From positions 1,984,001 to 2,048,000 of the forward strand of contig NZ_JACCBA010000001.1 of assembly GCF_013409365.1 (NCBI RefSeq): a stretch of 64,000 nt of DNA, written 5' to 3'. A program made the translations under genes and the position numbers. Positions 7,918-16,445 of this stretch are shown piece after piece (the stretch's first letter is position 1; each line of letters begins with the position of its first letter). Source of the stretch: Actinomadura luteofluorescens. GTDB taxonomy: Bacteria; Actinomycetota; Actinomycetes; Streptosporangiales; Streptosporangiaceae. The notes beneath the pieces were generated by a model. The model worked only from the letters and a program-made list of their open reading frames with translations. It did no database searches and was not told the DNA's origin.

Positions 7918-9189
7918 GTGAAGTACATCAAGGTTGCGGCCGTGACGGCCGCGATCGCCCTGGCCGCGACGGCCTGCGGCGGCGACGGCAAGGACGGCGA
8001 CGCGGGCGACGGCAAGGACCCGGCGCAGCTCAAGGTCTGGATGATGGGCGACGGCACGCCCGAGCAGACCAAGTTCCTCGACGGGGTCGAGGCCGAGTTC
8101 AAGCAGAAGCACCCGAACACCGACGTCCAGGTCAAGTACGTGCCGTGGCCGCAGGTCGCCACCACCTTCCAGAAGGCGGCGGCCGGCGGTGAGGGCCCCG
8201 ACGTCACCGAGCTCGGCAACACCGACGTCCAGTCCCACATCGAGCAGGGCAGCCTGGCCGACATCTCCGACCAGTTCAAGGGGTGGGCGGACGGCAAGAC
8301 GCTGAACAAGACCGCGCTCGGCAACGACACCGCGGACGGCAAGACCTACGCGGTGCCGTGGTACGGCGGCGTGCGCGGCGTCTGGTACCGGACGGACTGG
8401 TTCCAGGAGCTCGGCATCCAGCCGCCGAAGACGTGGGCGGACCTCACCGCCGCCGCGAAGAAGGTGCAGGGCTCCAAGAAGGTCCCCGGCATCGGCATCC
8501 CGAGCGACCAGACCAACGCGCTGCTCAGCTTCGTGTGGGGCAACGGCGGCGAGGTCGCCGTCGACGACGGCAAGGGCGGCTTCAAGGGCCAGCTCGACCA
8601 GCCGCAGGCCGTCGAGGCGGTCAAGTACTACGCCGGGCTCGTCACCACCGAGAAGGTCGCCCCCGAGAAGTACGTCGGCAAGAACGAGCTGGAGGGCCCG
8701 CAGCGCGACTTCGCGCTCGGCAAGCTCGGCATGTACGTCGACGGCAGCTGGGCGCTCAAGGAGATGAAGAAGATCTCCGAGAAGAACGCCGACAAGTGGG
8801 GCGTCTTCCCGATCCCGACCAAGACCGGCGGCAACGCCCCGGTCATGGCGGGCGGCTCCGACCTCGCGGTCTGGAACGACAGCAAGGCCAAGAGCGCGGC
8901 CTTCGACTACATCACCGTCCTGAACAACGCCAAGAACGCCCAGGGCTGGGCCGACTACAGCGGCTTCTCCTCCATGCGGTCGGACGTGAAGTTCTCCGAC
9001 CCCAAACTGGAGGTCTTCACCTCGATCGCCGGCAACACCAAGTTCCCGCCGATCAGCTCCGGCTGGGGCGAGTTCGAGCAGGCCAAGAAGGTGCTGCCGA
9101 ACGCCGTCAAGGCGGTCATGCAGGGCAAGTCCGCCGAGGAGGAGATGAAGAAGGCCAACGAGCAGGCCAACACCCTGCTGAACCCGTAG
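7918..9189 (+). CDS. ABC sugar importer, substrate-binding lipoprotein
   Basis: The 423-residue protein begins at a GTG (site GGAAAGGA at 7903-7910) with a short lipoprotein signal; the lipobox LAATAC places the lipidated cysteine near residue 20, followed by a Gly/Asp linker. The rest resembles family 1 extracellular sugar-binding proteins (LKVWMMGDGTPEQTKFLDGV; later GKLGMYVDGSWALKEMKK). It should capture a sugar outside the membrane for the two permeases encoded directly downstream. No ATPase gene is present; actinomycete importers of this type commonly share the MsiK ATPase encoded elsewhere (established knowledge). The GH3 gene at the end of the operon suggests a chito- or muro-oligosaccharide, by inference. 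Confidence 0.92.
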   Translation: MKYIKVAAVTAAIALAATACGGDGKDGDAGDGKDPAQLKVWMMGDGTPEQTKFLDGVEAEFKQKHPNTDVQVKYVPWPQVATTFQKAAAGGEGPDVTELGNTDVQSHIEQGSLADISDQFKGWADGKTLNKTALGNDTADGKTYAVPWYGGVRGVWYRTDWFQELGIQPPKTWADLTAAAKKVQGSKKVPGIGIPSDQTNALLSFVWGNGGEVAVDDGKGGFKGQLDQPQAVEAVKYYAGLVTTEKVAPEKYVGKNELEGPQRDFALGKLGMYVDGSWALKEMKKISEKNADKWGVFPIPTKTGGNAPVMAGGSDLAVWNDSKAKSAAFDYITVLNNAKNAQGWADYSGFSSMRSDVKFSDPKLEVFTSIAGNTKFPPISSGWGEFEQAKKVLPNAVKAVMQGKSAEEEMKKANEQANTLLNP

Positions 9190-9211
9190 CACCCGGCTGA
9201 TCGGAACGTCC

Positions 9212-10183
9212 ATGCTCGACACCGCTCCCGCGGTGCGGAAAGCGCCCGGCCGGAGAACGTCCGGCCGGGCGCGGCCCCGCCGCAGGCCCCGCTTCGGGCC
9301 CTACCTGCTGATCGCGCCCACCGTGGCCGTGATCGCCGTCCTGATGTTCTGGCCCATGATCCAGATCGGGATCATGTCGTTCCAGAAGGTCGGCAACCGC
9401 CAGCTGCGCGGCGAACCGGCCGAGTCGGTGGGGACCGAGAACTTCGAAAAGATCTTCAACGACCCGTTCTTCTGGCAGACCCTCCGGCACACCGTGCTGT
9501 TCGCCGTCGTCGCGGTGTCCCTGACCCTGGTCGTCGGGACGCTGGTGGGGCTGCTGCTCAACAAGCTCGGCAAGCGGATGTCGAGCTTCGTCGCCGGCGG
9601 CGTGATGGTCGCCTGGGCGACCCCGCCGGTCACCGCCGCGATCATCTTCAGCTGGCTGTTCGGCACCACCGGCGGCCTGGTCAACTGGTGCCTGGACCTG
9701 CTGCCGGACTTCCTGGTCGGCGGCGGATGGAACGACTACAACTGGTTCGCCACGCCGCTGTCCACCTACACCGTCCTCACCGTGTGCGTCGTCTGGCAGG
9801 CGTGCCCGTTCGTCGCGGTGTCGGTGCTGGCCGGGCTGAAGAGCGTCCCGGGCGAGCTGTACGAGGCCGCCAGGGTGGACGGCTCCGGACCGTGGCGGAC
9901 GTTCTGGAGCCTCACCTACCCGATGCTCAAGCCGATCTTCCTCGTGCTGGTCGTCATGTCGATCATCTGGGACTTCAAGGTCTTCACGCAGCTGTTCATC
10001 ATGGCCGGGATGGCCAACCGCGACGCGTTCAACCTGTCGCTGTACGGCTACTCCGAGGCGTTCGGCTCGCTCAATCCGAAGCTCGGGATGGGCTCGGCGA
10101 TCGCGCTCGTCCTCACGCTCATCCTGCTCGTCGTCACCGCCCTCTACGTGCGGGTCATGGTCCGTCAGGGGGAGACCCGATGA
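9212..10183 (+). CDS. ABC sugar importer permease (MalF-like)
   Basis: The 323-residue membrane protein has a basic N-terminal tail of about 35 residues, then six predicted membrane helices. The cytoplasmic EAA loop is visible (LYEAARVDGSGPWRTFWSLT), the site that docks on the ATPase. It follows the binding-protein gene by 22 bases and overlaps the next permease by four bases (ATGA), so the three are co-transcribed. Binding-protein-dependent sugar permeases work as MalF/MalG-like heterodimers, and this is the first member. Confidence 0.93.
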   Translation: MLDTAPAVRKAPGRRTSGRARPRRRPRFGPYLLIAPTVAVIAVLMFWPMIQIGIMSFQKVGNRQLRGEPAESVGTENFEKIFNDPFFWQTLRHTVLFAVVAVSLTLVVGTLVGLLLNKLGKRMSSFVAGGVMVAWATPPVTAAIIFSWLFGTTGGLVNWCLDLLPDFLVGGGWNDYNWFATPLSTYTVLTVCVVWQACPFVAVSVLAGLKSVPGELYEAARVDGSGPWRTFWSLTYPMLKPIFLVLVVMSIIWDFKVFTQLFIMAGMANRDAFNLSLYGYSEAFGSLNPKLGMGSAIALVLTLILLVVTALYVRVMVRQGETR

Positions 10184-11019
10184 GGCGCCTGCCGCGCAAG
10201 CTGCTGCTGAACGGGACGGGCCTGCTCGTCTTCGTGATCGCGGTGTTCCCCGTCTTCTGGATGGCCTCCACCGCGTTCAAGCCCAACACCGAGATCTTCA
10301 GCACGACGCCGAAGCCGCTGCCGTCCCATCCGACGCTGGAGCACTTCGACCTGGTCCTGAACGGCGGCATCGCCGAGGTCTCCTTCTGGGAGTACTTCCG
10401 CAACAGCGCGATCCTGGCGCTCGTCACCGTCCTCGTGTCGGGGCTGCTCTCGCTCATGGCCGCGGTCGCCGTCGCCCGCTTCCGGTTCCGGTTCCGCACC
10501 ACCTTCCTGATCATGCTGCTGGTGGTCCAGATGGTCCCGTGCGAGGCGCTGGTCATCCCGCTGTTCCTCGACCTCAAGCAACTGGACCTGCTGAACAGCC
10601 TGGCCGGCCTCGTCATCGTCTACATCGGCTTCGCCGTCCCGTTCGCGATCTGGATGCTGCGCGGCTTCGTCGCCGCCGTGCCGCGCGAGCTGGAGGAGGC
10701 CGCCGCCATCGACGGCGCGGGCCCGGTCCGGACGTTCTTTCGCGTCATGCTCCCGCTCGTCGCGCCCGGACTGGTGGCGACCAGCATCTTCTCCTTCATC
10801 ACCGCCTGGAACGAGTTCATCTTCGCGTTCACGTTCCTGGACGACCAGACCAAGTACACCCTGCCGATCATGCTGCAGTTCTTCTTCGGCCGCAGCGGCA
10901 ACGCCTGGGGGCCCATCATGGCAGCGTCCACGCTGCTCACCATTCCCGTCATCGCCTTCTTCCTGATCGTCCAGCGCCGCATGGTGTCCGGGCTCACCGC
11001 CGGGGCGGTGAAGGGGTGA
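10180..11019 (+). CDS. ABC sugar importer permease (MalG-like)
   Basis: The 279-residue inner-membrane protein starts at ATG 10180, overlapping the previous stop by four bases. It has six predicted helices and an EAA loop (ELEEAAAIDGAGPVRTFFRV) for contact with a shared ATPase. The N-terminal segment after helix 1 (FWMASTAFKPNTEIF) is typical of MalG-type partners. It pairs with the preceding permease. Its stop overlaps the GTG start of the GH3 gene by four bases, which couples import to hydrolysis. Confidence 0.93.
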   Translation: MRRLPRKLLLNGTGLLVFVIAVFPVFWMASTAFKPNTEIFSTTPKPLPSHPTLEHFDLVLNGGIAEVSFWEYFRNSAILALVTVLVSGLLSLMAAVAVARFRFRFRTTFLIMLLVVQMVPCEALVIPLFLDLKQLDLLNSLAGLVIVYIGFAVPFAIWMLRGFVAAVPRELEEAAAIDGAGPVRTFFRVMLPLVAPGLVATSIFSFITAWNEFIFAFTFLDDQTKYTLPIMLQFFFGRSGNAWGPIMAASTLLTIPVIAFFLIVQRRMVSGLTAGAVKG

Positions 11020-12473
11020 CGACCGACGACATCGCGACCACGGCGGAGATCGCCCGGCTCGCACGCGGCACGCTGCTGCCGTCCTTCCCCGGCCCGACCG
11101 CGCCGAGCTGGCTCCTCGACGAGCTGGAGGCCGGGCTCGGCGGCGTCACGCTGTTCGCGCTCACCGGCAACGTCCCGAGCCCGGAGTCGCTGGCCGCGCT
11201 CACCGCGCAGATGCGCAAGGCCGGCGACCCCTTCATCACGATCGACGAGGAGGGCGGCGACGTCACCCGCCTCGGCGGCCACGCCACCGGCAGCCCCTAC
11301 CCGGGCAACGCCGCGCTCGGCGCCGTCGACGACCCCGAGCTGACCCGCCGCATCTACCGCTCGCTCGGCGCCGAACTGGCCGAGGTCGGCGTCAACTTCA
11401 ACTTCGCGCCGTCGGTGGACGTCAACACCGCCGACGACAACCCCGTCATCGGCACCCGCTCGTTCGGCTCCGACCCCGCGCTGGTCGCACGGCACGCCGC
11501 AGCCGCCGTCACCGGCACCCAGGAGGCGGGCGTCGCCGCCTGCGCCAAGCACTTCCCCGGCCACGGCGCGACCGTGGACGACTCCCACCTCGGCATCCCG
11601 CTCGTCGACGCCGACCTGGACCTGCTGGACCGGCGCGAGCTCGTCCCGTTCCGGGCGGCGATCGCGGCCGGCACCCGCGCGGTGATGACCGGGCACCTCA
11701 ACCTGCCCGGCATCACCCGCGGGGCGCCGGCCACCCTCTCCCCCGAGGCGATCACCGGCCTGCTCCGCGAACGGCTCGGCTACCAGGGCGTGATCGTCAC
11801 CGACGCGCTCGACATGCAGGGCGCCAGCGGCGCTATCGGCATCCCCGAGGCATCCGTCCGGGCCCTCATCGCGGGCGCCGACCTGCTGTGCCTCGGCCCG
11901 CACGAGCACGCCGAGACCGTCGAGGCCACCCTCGCCGCGGTCGACGAGGCCGTCCGGACCGGGCGCCTCCCCCTCGCCAGGCTGGCGGACGCCGCCGAGC
12001 GCACCCGCCTGCTCAGGGAATGGCTCGCCGGGCACAGCCCCGCCGTCATCGACCGGCCCGCCGGCCTGGAGGCCGCCCGCCGCGCCGTCCGCGTGACGGG
12101 AGCGCTGCCCGGCTGGACCGGGGCGCCCCTCGTCGTCGAGACCGAGTCGACCGGCAACATCGCGGTCGGCCCGACCCCCTGGGGACTGCACCCGTGGGCG
12201 CCCGACGCCCTCCGGACCGACGGCGCGGACGGGACGGCGGACCACGTCTTGGACCGTGCCAAGGGCCGCGGGCTCGTCATCGTCCTCCGCGACGCGCACC
12301 GCCACGCCGCCCAGCGCGCCCTCACCACGGCCCTGCTCACCGCCCGCCCCGACACCGTCGTCGTCGAAATGGGCCTCCCCGTCTGGCGCCCCCACTCCGC
12401 CGTCTACCTCGCCACCTACGGCGCCGCCGCCGCCAACGCCCAAGCAGCCGCCGAACTACTGGGGTTGTGTTGA
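11016..12473 (+). CDS. Glycoside hydrolase family 3, beta-N-acetylglucosaminidase-like
   Basis: The GTG start at 11016 overlaps the permease stop (GTGA), giving a 485-residue protein. The GH3 barrel carries the NagZ/Nag3-type motif KHFPGHG at 178-184 followed by DDSH, the His/Asp dyad that serves as general acid in N-acetylglucosaminidases, and a probable nucleophile Asp263 in VTDALDM. There is no signal peptide, so it acts in the cytoplasm on imported substrate. Together with the importer and ROK regulator it suggests uptake and splitting of chitobiose-like or cell-wall-derived disaccharides. The C-terminal 130 residues form an additional domain. Substrate choice is inferred. Confidence 0.88.
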   Translation: MTTDDIATTAEIARLARGTLLPSFPGPTAPSWLLDELEAGLGGVTLFALTGNVPSPESLAALTAQMRKAGDPFITIDEEGGDVTRLGGHATGSPYPGNAALGAVDDPELTRRIYRSLGAELAEVGVNFNFAPSVDVNTADDNPVIGTRSFGSDPALVARHAAAAVTGTQEAGVAACAKHFPGHGATVDDSHLGIPLVDADLDLLDRRELVPFRAAIAAGTRAVMTGHLNLPGITRGAPATLSPEAITGLLRERLGYQGVIVTDALDMQGASGAIGIPEASVRALIAGADLLCLGPHEHAETVEATLAAVDEAVRTGRLPLARLADAAERTRLLREWLAGHSPAVIDRPAGLEAARRAVRVTGALPGWTGAPLVVETESTGNIAVGPTPWGLHPWAPDALRTDGADGTADHVLDRAKGRGLVIVLRDAHRHAAQRALTTALLTARPDTVVVEMGLPVWRPHSAVYLATYGAAAANAQAAAELLGLC

Positions 12474-12494
12474 TTGCAGTGCCCTTGCAATGCC

Positions 12495-12855
12495 CTCCTC
12501 CTTCGGGCCCGGAGGGCCCTCCATCGTCGGGCACTGCGGCGATCGCTGGCATCGCTCCGGCTCGCCTTGCGGCTCGCTGCGCGATCAGGTTCTCGCTTCG
12601 CCCGAACCTGCCTTCGGACGCGATCGCGGCCCCCAACTTTCGCGGGGTCGCAGTGCCGACTGAGGTCGTTGCAGTAGCGGGTACCGGTCAGCGGGCAAGG
12701 GGCGCCGCCTGGCCAGCCCTCGCTTCGCTCGTAATTACTTCGGGCGCGATCGCAGCTGGTGAGGTCAACCGCGTACCTGCCGCGGGGCTGACATAGCCGC
12801 GCGGCCTTCAAGACCACGGCGCGTCCGCCGGACAAGAGCCCGGTTCCGGCGGGCG
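12495..12855. repeat. Extragenic repeat, copy A (361 bases)
   Basis: This is the first of two diverged copies of one unit that fill the gene-free interval 12474-13154. It shares with copy B a 5' block (CTCCTCCTTCGGGC, then CCTCCATCGTCG), a long central block (from GGCGATCGCTGGCATCGCTC to GACGCGATCGCGGCCCCC) and a 61-base 3' block (12795-12855) identical to 13092-13152. Copy A carries about 85 extra bases before that 3' block. The 3' block ends in a hairpin: GCGCGTCCGCCGG pairs with CCGGCGGGCGCGC across a 14-base loop. No convincing reading frame is shared by both copies. Confidence 0.8.
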
Positions 12856-12876
12856 CGCCGTGCTCATTGCCTTTTT

Positions 12877-13152
12877 CTCCTCCTTCGGGCCTAGCGGCCC
12901 TCCATCGTCGAAAAACGCGGCGATCGCTGGCATCGCTCCGACTCGCCTTGGCGGCTCGCTGCGCGATCAGGTTCTTGCTTCGCTCGAACCTGCCTTCGGA
13001 CGCGATCGCGGCCCCCAGGTCGCTGCGGGGTCGCGGTACCGGCTGAGGTCTCCGCAGTAGCAAGTGACGGTTCACGCCCGGCCGCGACAGCAGCCGCGCG
13101 GCCTTCAAGACCACGGCGCGTCCGCCGGACAAGAGCCCGGTTCCGGCGGGCG
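12877..13152. repeat. Extragenic repeat, copy B (276 bases)
   Basis: Second copy of the unit, offset by 382 bases from copy A at the 5' block. The middle of the unit has several substitutions and single-base indels relative to copy A, which shift all reading frames, while the 61-base 3' end is unchanged. The copy stops only three bases before the tautomerase stop codon, so its terminal hairpin could act as the 3' end or terminator of that minus-strand gene. Confidence 0.8.
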
Positions 13153-13154
13153 TG

Positions 13155-13538
13155 TCACATGAGGTACTGGGCCTGGCCGTGGCCGAAGGACCAGTCCGCC
13201 GGGGTGTTCTCGTGGACGACTATGAAGACGTTGTGGGGGGCTACATCGGCGCGCTCGTGGGCTAGGGCGCAGATGCTTGCGTAGAGCTTCCTCTTCTGGC
13301 CGTCGGTGCGGCCGGCGCGCATGGTGATGTCGATGTAGACGATGCCGTCGTCGCGGGGGATATCCAGGTAGGTGCCGTGGCGGAGCGTGCCGGTCGTGCC
13401 GTCGTGGCTGGTCAGGATCTGGAAGCGGTCGTCGGCGGGGAAGCCGATCGATTCCATGAGGGCCTGGTGCACCGCGTCTCCGAGTGCTTCCAGTCGGCTC
13501 GGGGGCATCCGGAGGGCGTCTATGCGGACCAGCGGCAT
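13155..13538 (-). CDS. Tautomerase-family protein (4-oxalocrotonate tautomerase superfamily)
   Basis: The 127-residue protein begins MPLVRIDALRMPPSRLEALG; removal of Met would expose Pro1, the catalytic base of this superfamily. The length and the later segment (YIDITMRAGRTDGQKRKLYA) suit the Tautomerase_2-type two-beta-alpha-beta fold. It should be a small cytoplasmic enzyme or homo-oligomer; the substrate is unknown. It is divergent from an Rrf2-type regulator, and a perfect inverted repeat lies 20 bases upstream of its start, so it is probably controlled by that regulator. Confidence 0.85.
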   Translation of the reverse strand: MPLVRIDALRMPPSRLEALGDAVHQALMESIGFPADDRFQILTSHDGTTGTLRHGTYLDIPRDDGIVYIDITMRAGRTDGQKRKLYASICALAHERADVAPHNVFIVVHENTPADWSFGHGQAQYLM

Positions 13539-13557
13539 GTCGGTGTCCTCTCCGTCG

Positions 13558-13583
13558 GACTGTACATACTAGTGGGTACAGTC
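13558..13583. promoter_or_regulatory. Inverted-repeat operator between tautomerase and Rrf2 genes
   Basis: Perfect 8-base arms GACTGTAC (13558-13565) and GTACAGTC (13576-13583) flank a 10-base spacer. The site sits 20 bases from the tautomerase start and 53 bases from the Rrf2 start, where it could block both divergent promoters. Binding by the Rrf2 protein is inferred from position. Confidence 0.75.
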
Positions 13584-13635
13584 TGGTGTGGCGGGCGAAA
13601 CCCAAGTGGTCCTATCGGCAAGGGATAATGCGAAT

Positions 13636-14100
13636 ATGCGATTGTCCGCCCGGGTCGACTACGCGCTGCGTGCTTCCGCCGAGCTGGCGGTCGCCGGGAG
13701 TCATCCGGTGACCGCGGTCCAACTCGCCGAGGCCCAGCAGATACCGCCCAAATTCCTGGAGAACATTCTCGGCCAGCTGCGCCGGTCCGGGCTCGTCCGG
13801 AGCCAGCGGGGGCCCGAAGGCGGCTACTGGCTGGCACGCCCGGCCGAGCGGATCTCGCTGGCCGACATCATCCGCGCGATCGACGGGCCGCTGCTCGGCG
13901 TGCGGGGCGAGCGGCCCGAGCACGTGGGGTACGAGGGGCCCGCGCGGTCCCTGCAGGAGGTGTGGATCGCGCTGCGCGCCAGCGAGCGGTCGATCCTGGA
14001 GCAGGTCACGCTCGCGCACATCGCCGCCGGGGAGCTGCCGGCGCCCGTCCAGAAGCTGACCGAGGACCCGTCCGCCTGGGAAAGCCCCTCCCTGATCTGA
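13636..14100 (+). CDS. Rrf2-family transcriptional regulator lacking Fe-S cysteines
   Basis: Starting at ATG 13636 (an upstream in-frame start is possible but the family begins MRLSARVDYALRA), the 154-residue protein shows the Rrf2 winged helix: AVQLAEAQQIPPKFLENILG, then RSQRGPEGGYWLARP. IscR/NsrR-type members use three cysteines in the middle of the protein to hold an Fe-S cluster; this protein contains no cysteine at all, so any sensing must be of another kind. It is followed one base later by the nei2-like gene, which suggests co-transcription, and is divergent from the tautomerase gene. Confidence 0.88.
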   Translation: MRLSARVDYALRASAELAVAGSHPVTAVQLAEAQQIPPKFLENILGQLRRSGLVRSQRGPEGGYWLARPAERISLADIIRAIDGPLLGVRGERPEHVGYEGPARSLQEVWIALRASERSILEQVTLAHIAAGELPAPVQKLTEDPSAWESPSLI

Positions 14101-14101
14101 C

Positions 14102-14893
14102 ATGCCCGAGGGCGACGTCGTCTGGCAGACCGCCCGGCGCCTGCGGGAGGCGCTCAAGGGGCGCGTGCTGACGCGCTCGGACTTCCGCGTGCCGAGGTAC
14201 GCGACGGCCGACCTGCGGGGGCGGACCGTTCTGGACGCGGTCTCGCGCGGCAAGCATCTCCTCGTCCGGGTGGAGGGCGGGCTGACCGTCCACACCCATC
14301 TGAAGATGGAGGGGCGCTGGCAGATCCGCAGGGCCGGGCCTCCTCCGCGCGACCACCGGGTGCGGCTCGTGCTGGCGAACGCGCAGTGGCAGGCGGTCGG
14401 GTACTCGCTCGGGGTGGTCGAGTTGCTGCGCACCGAGGAGGAGGGCTCGGCGGTCGGGCACCTGGGGCCCGATCTCCTCGATCCGGCGTGGGGGCCGGAG
14501 ATGGCGGCCGAGGCCGCCGCGCGGCTGGCGGAGACACCGGAGCGGACGATCGGCGAGGCGCTGCTCGACCAGACGAGGGTCGCCGGAATCGGCAACGTCT
14601 ACAAGGCCGAGGTTCTGTTCCTGCGGGGCGTGAACCCGTGGACCGCCGTGGCGGACGTTCGCGACATTCCGGGGCTTGTGCAGCTCTCTCACCGGCTTCT
14701 GGAGGCCAACAAGGAGCGGCACGGCCACATCACGACCGGTGACCTGGGGCGCGGCCGGGAGCACTGGGTGTACGGGCGCGCCGGACGCCCCTGCCGGAGG
14801 TGCGGCACCCGCGTCGAGCGGGCGGAGCACGGTGAGCGCGCGACGTTCTGGTGCCCGCACTGCCAGCCGGTCGGCGCCCGCCCTGCCCCCTGA
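14102..14893 (+). CDS. nei2: Fpg/Nei-family DNA glycosylase/AP lyase (Nei2-like)
   Basis: The 263-residue protein begins MPEGDVVWQTARRLREALKG: after Met removal, Pro1 and Glu2 are the catalytic pair of the Fpg/Nei family. The C-terminal zinc finger is intact (Cys231, Cys234, Cys251, Cys254), and the helix-two-turn-helix region contains LLDQTRVAGIGNVYKAEVLF. The overall pattern is closest to mycobacterial Nei2 (endonuclease VIII 2), which removes oxidised pyrimidines and then cuts the strand. It starts one base after the Rrf2 stop codon, so the two are probably one transcript. Confidence 0.9.
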   Translation: MPEGDVVWQTARRLREALKGRVLTRSDFRVPRYATADLRGRTVLDAVSRGKHLLVRVEGGLTVHTHLKMEGRWQIRRAGPPPRDHRVRLVLANAQWQAVGYSLGVVELLRTEEEGSAVGHLGPDLLDPAWGPEMAAEAAARLAETPERTIGEALLDQTRVAGIGNVYKAEVLFLRGVNPWTAVADVRDIPGLVQLSHRLLEANKERHGHITTGDLGRGREHWVYGRAGRPCRRCGTRVERAEHGERATFWCPHCQPVGARPAP

Positions 14894-15022
14894 GAGTTCA
14901 GAGCGGGTCGCCGCCTTCGCGGGTCGCCGGATCCTGCGCCCGTGTGGAGATCGTGCGTCTCGGGGTCGTTCCAAGTCAACTCTCGGGTTTTGTTGGGTAG
15001 GCCCTCGGTCTAGCTTGGATGT

Positions 15023-15901
15023 GTGACGTTGGATGATCTCCGTGTTTTCGTGGCGGTCTGTGCGGCGGGGAACCTGAGCGCGGTGGCGCGGGATCTGTCG
15101 TGCAGCCAGTCGGCCGTCAGCCAGCACGTCAAGCGCCTCGAACGCGAGACCGGGCTCGTGCTGCTGGAGCGGCGCCCGCGCGGGGTGGTGCCGACCCGTG
15201 CGGGGCGCGTCCTGCATGAGGCTGCGAGGGAAGGCATCGCCGGGCTGGACGCCGCCCTGCGTCAGCTCGATGACCTGCGCCGGGGGGTGGGGGGCACCGT
15301 TCGGGTCGCGACGGGCGCCACGACCGTGCGGCACTTCATGGCGGCGGGGGTGGCGGAGTTCCGCAGGCGGCATCCCGAGGCGGCGCTCCAGTTCGAGACC
15401 GCCGGGTCGAGCCGCCGGTGCCTGGAGGCGGTGCGCTCGCACACGGCCGATCTCGCGTGGGTGACGATCGGGCCGCCGCTGGAGGGCGTCGAGCAGCGGG
15501 CGTCGTGCGAGCTGCCGTGGATGCTCGCCGTGCACGCCGGCGATCCGCTGGCCGCGCGGGCGTCCGTGGCGCTGGGCGACCTGGCCGCGATCCGCTACAT
15601 CGAACTGCCCGCGCATTCGACGTCCCGCGTCCATCTGGAGATGCATCTGGAACGCCACGGCGTGCGCCTCACGTCCACCACGAGCGTCGCCGACTGGGAC
15701 ACCGCGCTCCTGCTGGCCGAGCTGGACCTCGGCCAGGCGATCCTGCCCGCCCTGCCGGGGTGGGGAGGAGGGTCCGGGGACGTCCGGCTGGTTCCGATCC
15801 CGGAACTGCCGCCGCTCACCGCCGGATGGGCGACGCGCCGCTGGGACGCCCTCAGCCCGCTCGCCGTGGAGTTCGCCGAGACCGTCCTGGCACATCTCTG
15901 A
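15023..15901 (+). CDS. LysR-family transcriptional regulator
   Basis: The GTG start at 15023 gives a 292-residue protein with the LysR N-terminal winged helix (AVARDLSCSQSAVSQHVKRL at about 20-39) and a periplasmic-binding-protein-like effector domain from about 90 onward. The 129 bases upstream are relatively AT-containing (TCAACTCTCGGGTTTTGTTG near 14975-14994) and could hold the promoter. No divergent target gene is present, because the upstream neighbour is nei2 in the same direction. Its stop abuts the convergent lipoprotein gene with no spacer. Target and effector are unknown. Confidence 0.9.
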   Translation: MTLDDLRVFVAVCAAGNLSAVARDLSCSQSAVSQHVKRLERETGLVLLERRPRGVVPTRAGRVLHEAAREGIAGLDAALRQLDDLRRGVGGTVRVATGATTVRHFMAAGVAEFRRRHPEAALQFETAGSSRRCLEAVRSHTADLAWVTIGPPLEGVEQRASCELPWMLAVHAGDPLAARASVALGDLAAIRYIELPAHSTSRVHLEMHLERHGVRLTSTTSVADWDTALLLAELDLGQAILPALPGWGGGSGDVRLVPIPELPPLTAGWATRRWDALSPLAVEFAETVLAHL

Positions 15902-16402
15902 TCAGCGCACGGTCACCTGGCCGTTCACGACGGTCAGCACCGCCTGCGGGGCGCCCCTGCCGCAGTGGGGGCCGTTCGGGAACGTGGCCTTCGGTGTGAC
16001 GTCGAGGCGATGCGTCAGGTAGGTCCGGCCCTTCGCGTCGCGCAGCTTGAGCGTGACCTGGACGGGCGCCTCGGGCAGCCCGTCGAGCCGCGCGAAGCCC
16101 GCCTTGCCCCCGTCCGGGGACGCGGAGGCGCCGCAGGCGGCGTCGGGTCCGTCGCCGTCGCAGCCTGTCGAGACGGACTTCGAGGTCGGGTTCAGCCGGA
16201 TCCGGGGCTCCTGGCACTTCCCGCCCCAGCACGCCCGCAGGGACGCGGCCGCGAGGCGGGAGCCGTCGGGAACGATCAGGTTCAGGCCGGGCTCGGACCC
16301 GATGAGCGTGCAGGGCCGGTCCGCACCTCCCGCCTCGCCGCCGCAGGCGGCCAGGGCGAGCAGGGCGGCGGTGAGCGGCAGGGCTCGGGAGAGGGGACGC
16401 AT
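15902..16402 (-). CDS. Hypothetical lipoprotein
   Basis: The 166-residue protein starts MRPLSRALPLTAALLALAAC, a clear lipoprotein signal with the lipidated cysteine at 20. The mature part is secreted to the outer face of the membrane and has six further cysteines, which may form disulfides, with a PCTLIGSEPGLNLIVPDGSR segment. No known domain is recognised. It ends flush against the LysR gene (stops at 15899-15901 and 15902-15904). Confidence 0.8.
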   Translation of the reverse strand: MRPLSRALPLTAALLALAACGGEAGGADRPCTLIGSEPGLNLIVPDGSRLAAASLRACWGGKCQEPRIRLNPTSKSVSTGCDGDGPDAACGASASPDGGKAGFARLDGLPEAPVQVTLKLRDAKGRTYLTHRLDVTPKATFPNGPHCGRGAPQAVLTVVNGQVTVR

Positions 16403-16445
16403 CCCCCATGATCGGCAGATGGCGGGCCGGAACGCGGCGGAACGC

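Noticed and set aside
12416..13132. A 238-residue minus-strand open frame covering both extragenic repeats
   Set aside because: It is Arg/Ser/Ala-rich, has no ribosome-binding site, overlaps the GH3 gene end, and the two repeat copies are read in different frames, which speaks against protein coding.
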